Assembly (NCBI GenBank): GCA_964477265.1
Contig: CAYZDJ010000017.1
Location: forward strand, 1-61,133
Length of the DNA: 61,133 nucleotides
Source of the DNA: CAIVPM01 sp964477265
Lineage (GTDB): Bacteria; Bacteroidota; Bacteroidia; Chitinophagales; Chitinophagaceae
Direction of reading: 5' to 3'
Shown here: one piece after another, positions 60,988-61,133 of the stretch
How the letters are laid out: each line of letters opens with the position of its first letter
How positions within the stretch are numbered: position 1 is the stretch's first letter
Translations under genes and position numbers: made by a program
The notes under the pieces: generated by a model
The model's database searches: none
Seen by the model: the letters and a program-made list of their open reading frames with translations, nothing else
What the model was told of the DNA's origin: nothing

Positions 60988-61133
60988 ATGCGTCACGGAG
61001 ACAAAATCAACAATCTGGGTAGAAAGAAAGCCCACAGAGAAGCACTATTAAGCAACTTAACAATTGCTTTAATTACTCACAAACGTATTGTTACAACTTT
61101 AGCTAAAGCAAAAGCATTACGTACTTATGTTGA
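60988..61133 (+). CDS. rplQ: Ribosomal protein L17, 3' end outside window
   Basis: The first 48 codons are present, opening MRHGDKINNLGRKKAHREAL and continuing NLTIALITHKRIVTTLAKAKALRTYV, the standard start of L17. The gene runs off the right edge. It closes the alpha operon in most bacteria. Confidence 0.95.
   Translation, partial: MRHGDKINNLGRKKAHREALLSNLTIALITHKRIVTTLAKAKALRTYV

Overview
The window comes from a low-GC member of the Bacteroidota, most likely in or near the Chitinophagaceae. That rank is inferred from the gene families, not from a search. The pointers are: secreted proteins ending in type IX secretion (T9SS) sorting domains; the bacteroidetal GlmU-like sugar nucleotidyltransferase; glutamine synthetase III; BshB1; NamZ/DUF1343; DUF3810; promoter motifs of the TAnnTTTG type with an upstream TTG; start codons without clear Shine-Dalgarno sequences; and the gene order infA-rpmJ-rpsM-rpsK-rpsD-rpoA-rplQ at the right edge.

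Region 1 (1-8530) is accessory DNA. It begins with the 3' end of a large helicase-like gene and a P-loop ATPase gene that look like pieces of an integrated mobile element. A tight four-gene operon (2308-7521) follows: a protein with two GHKL ATPase modules (MORC/MutL/Hsp90-like N-terminus, histidine-kinase-like C-terminus), a divergent response regulator, a PtuB-like HNH nuclease and a gamma-class adenine-N6 DNA methyltransferase. The genes are 2 bp apart or share GTGA/ATGA overlaps, and the operon has its own -7 box and a strong downstream terminator. I read it as a candidate defence or restriction system with two-component-like signalling and do not recognise it as a named system. Behind it lie a possible 50-residue membrane protein and about 840 bp with a decayed gene.

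Region 2 (8534-21986) holds chromosomal genes: a DUF3810 membrane metalloprotease, bacillithiol deacetylase BshB1, a large secreted zinc metalloprotease, a NamZ-type muramidase, a TlpA-type thioredoxin, a DUF2130 coiled-coil protein, a half-size TauE/SafE protein, a YbgC-type thioesterase and a GH77 glucanotransferase with an unusual Lys/Ala-rich tail. Region 3 (21987-36170) holds a 2,082-residue T9SS surface protein built from three ~560-residue repeats, then RNase Z, DUF2279, a phosphohexomutase, an O-methyltransferase, a LysM glucosaminidase, Hpt and a MacB-like permease.

Region 4 (36199-51562) holds a thiopurine-methyltransferase-like enzyme fused to a heavy-metal-binding domain, PabA/TrpG, an ABC-2 exporter pair, a LolA-like protein, an M2 peptidase, 3-hydroxyanthranilate dioxygenase, GlnN, an NAD(P)-binding protein, an M28 lipoprotein peptidase, a hypothetical membrane protein, a YdeI-like protein, the GlmU-like protein and a class 1 isoprenoid-synthase-like protein. 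Region 5 (52027-61133) holds a second T9SS protein, an acyltransferase, an RluA-type pseudouridine synthase and the alpha ribosomal-protein operon. Several spacers of that operon are long inverted repeats. Intergenic DNA throughout carries short dispersed repeats that often touch start or stop codons. I saw no tRNA, rRNA, CRISPR array or intact insertion sequence.
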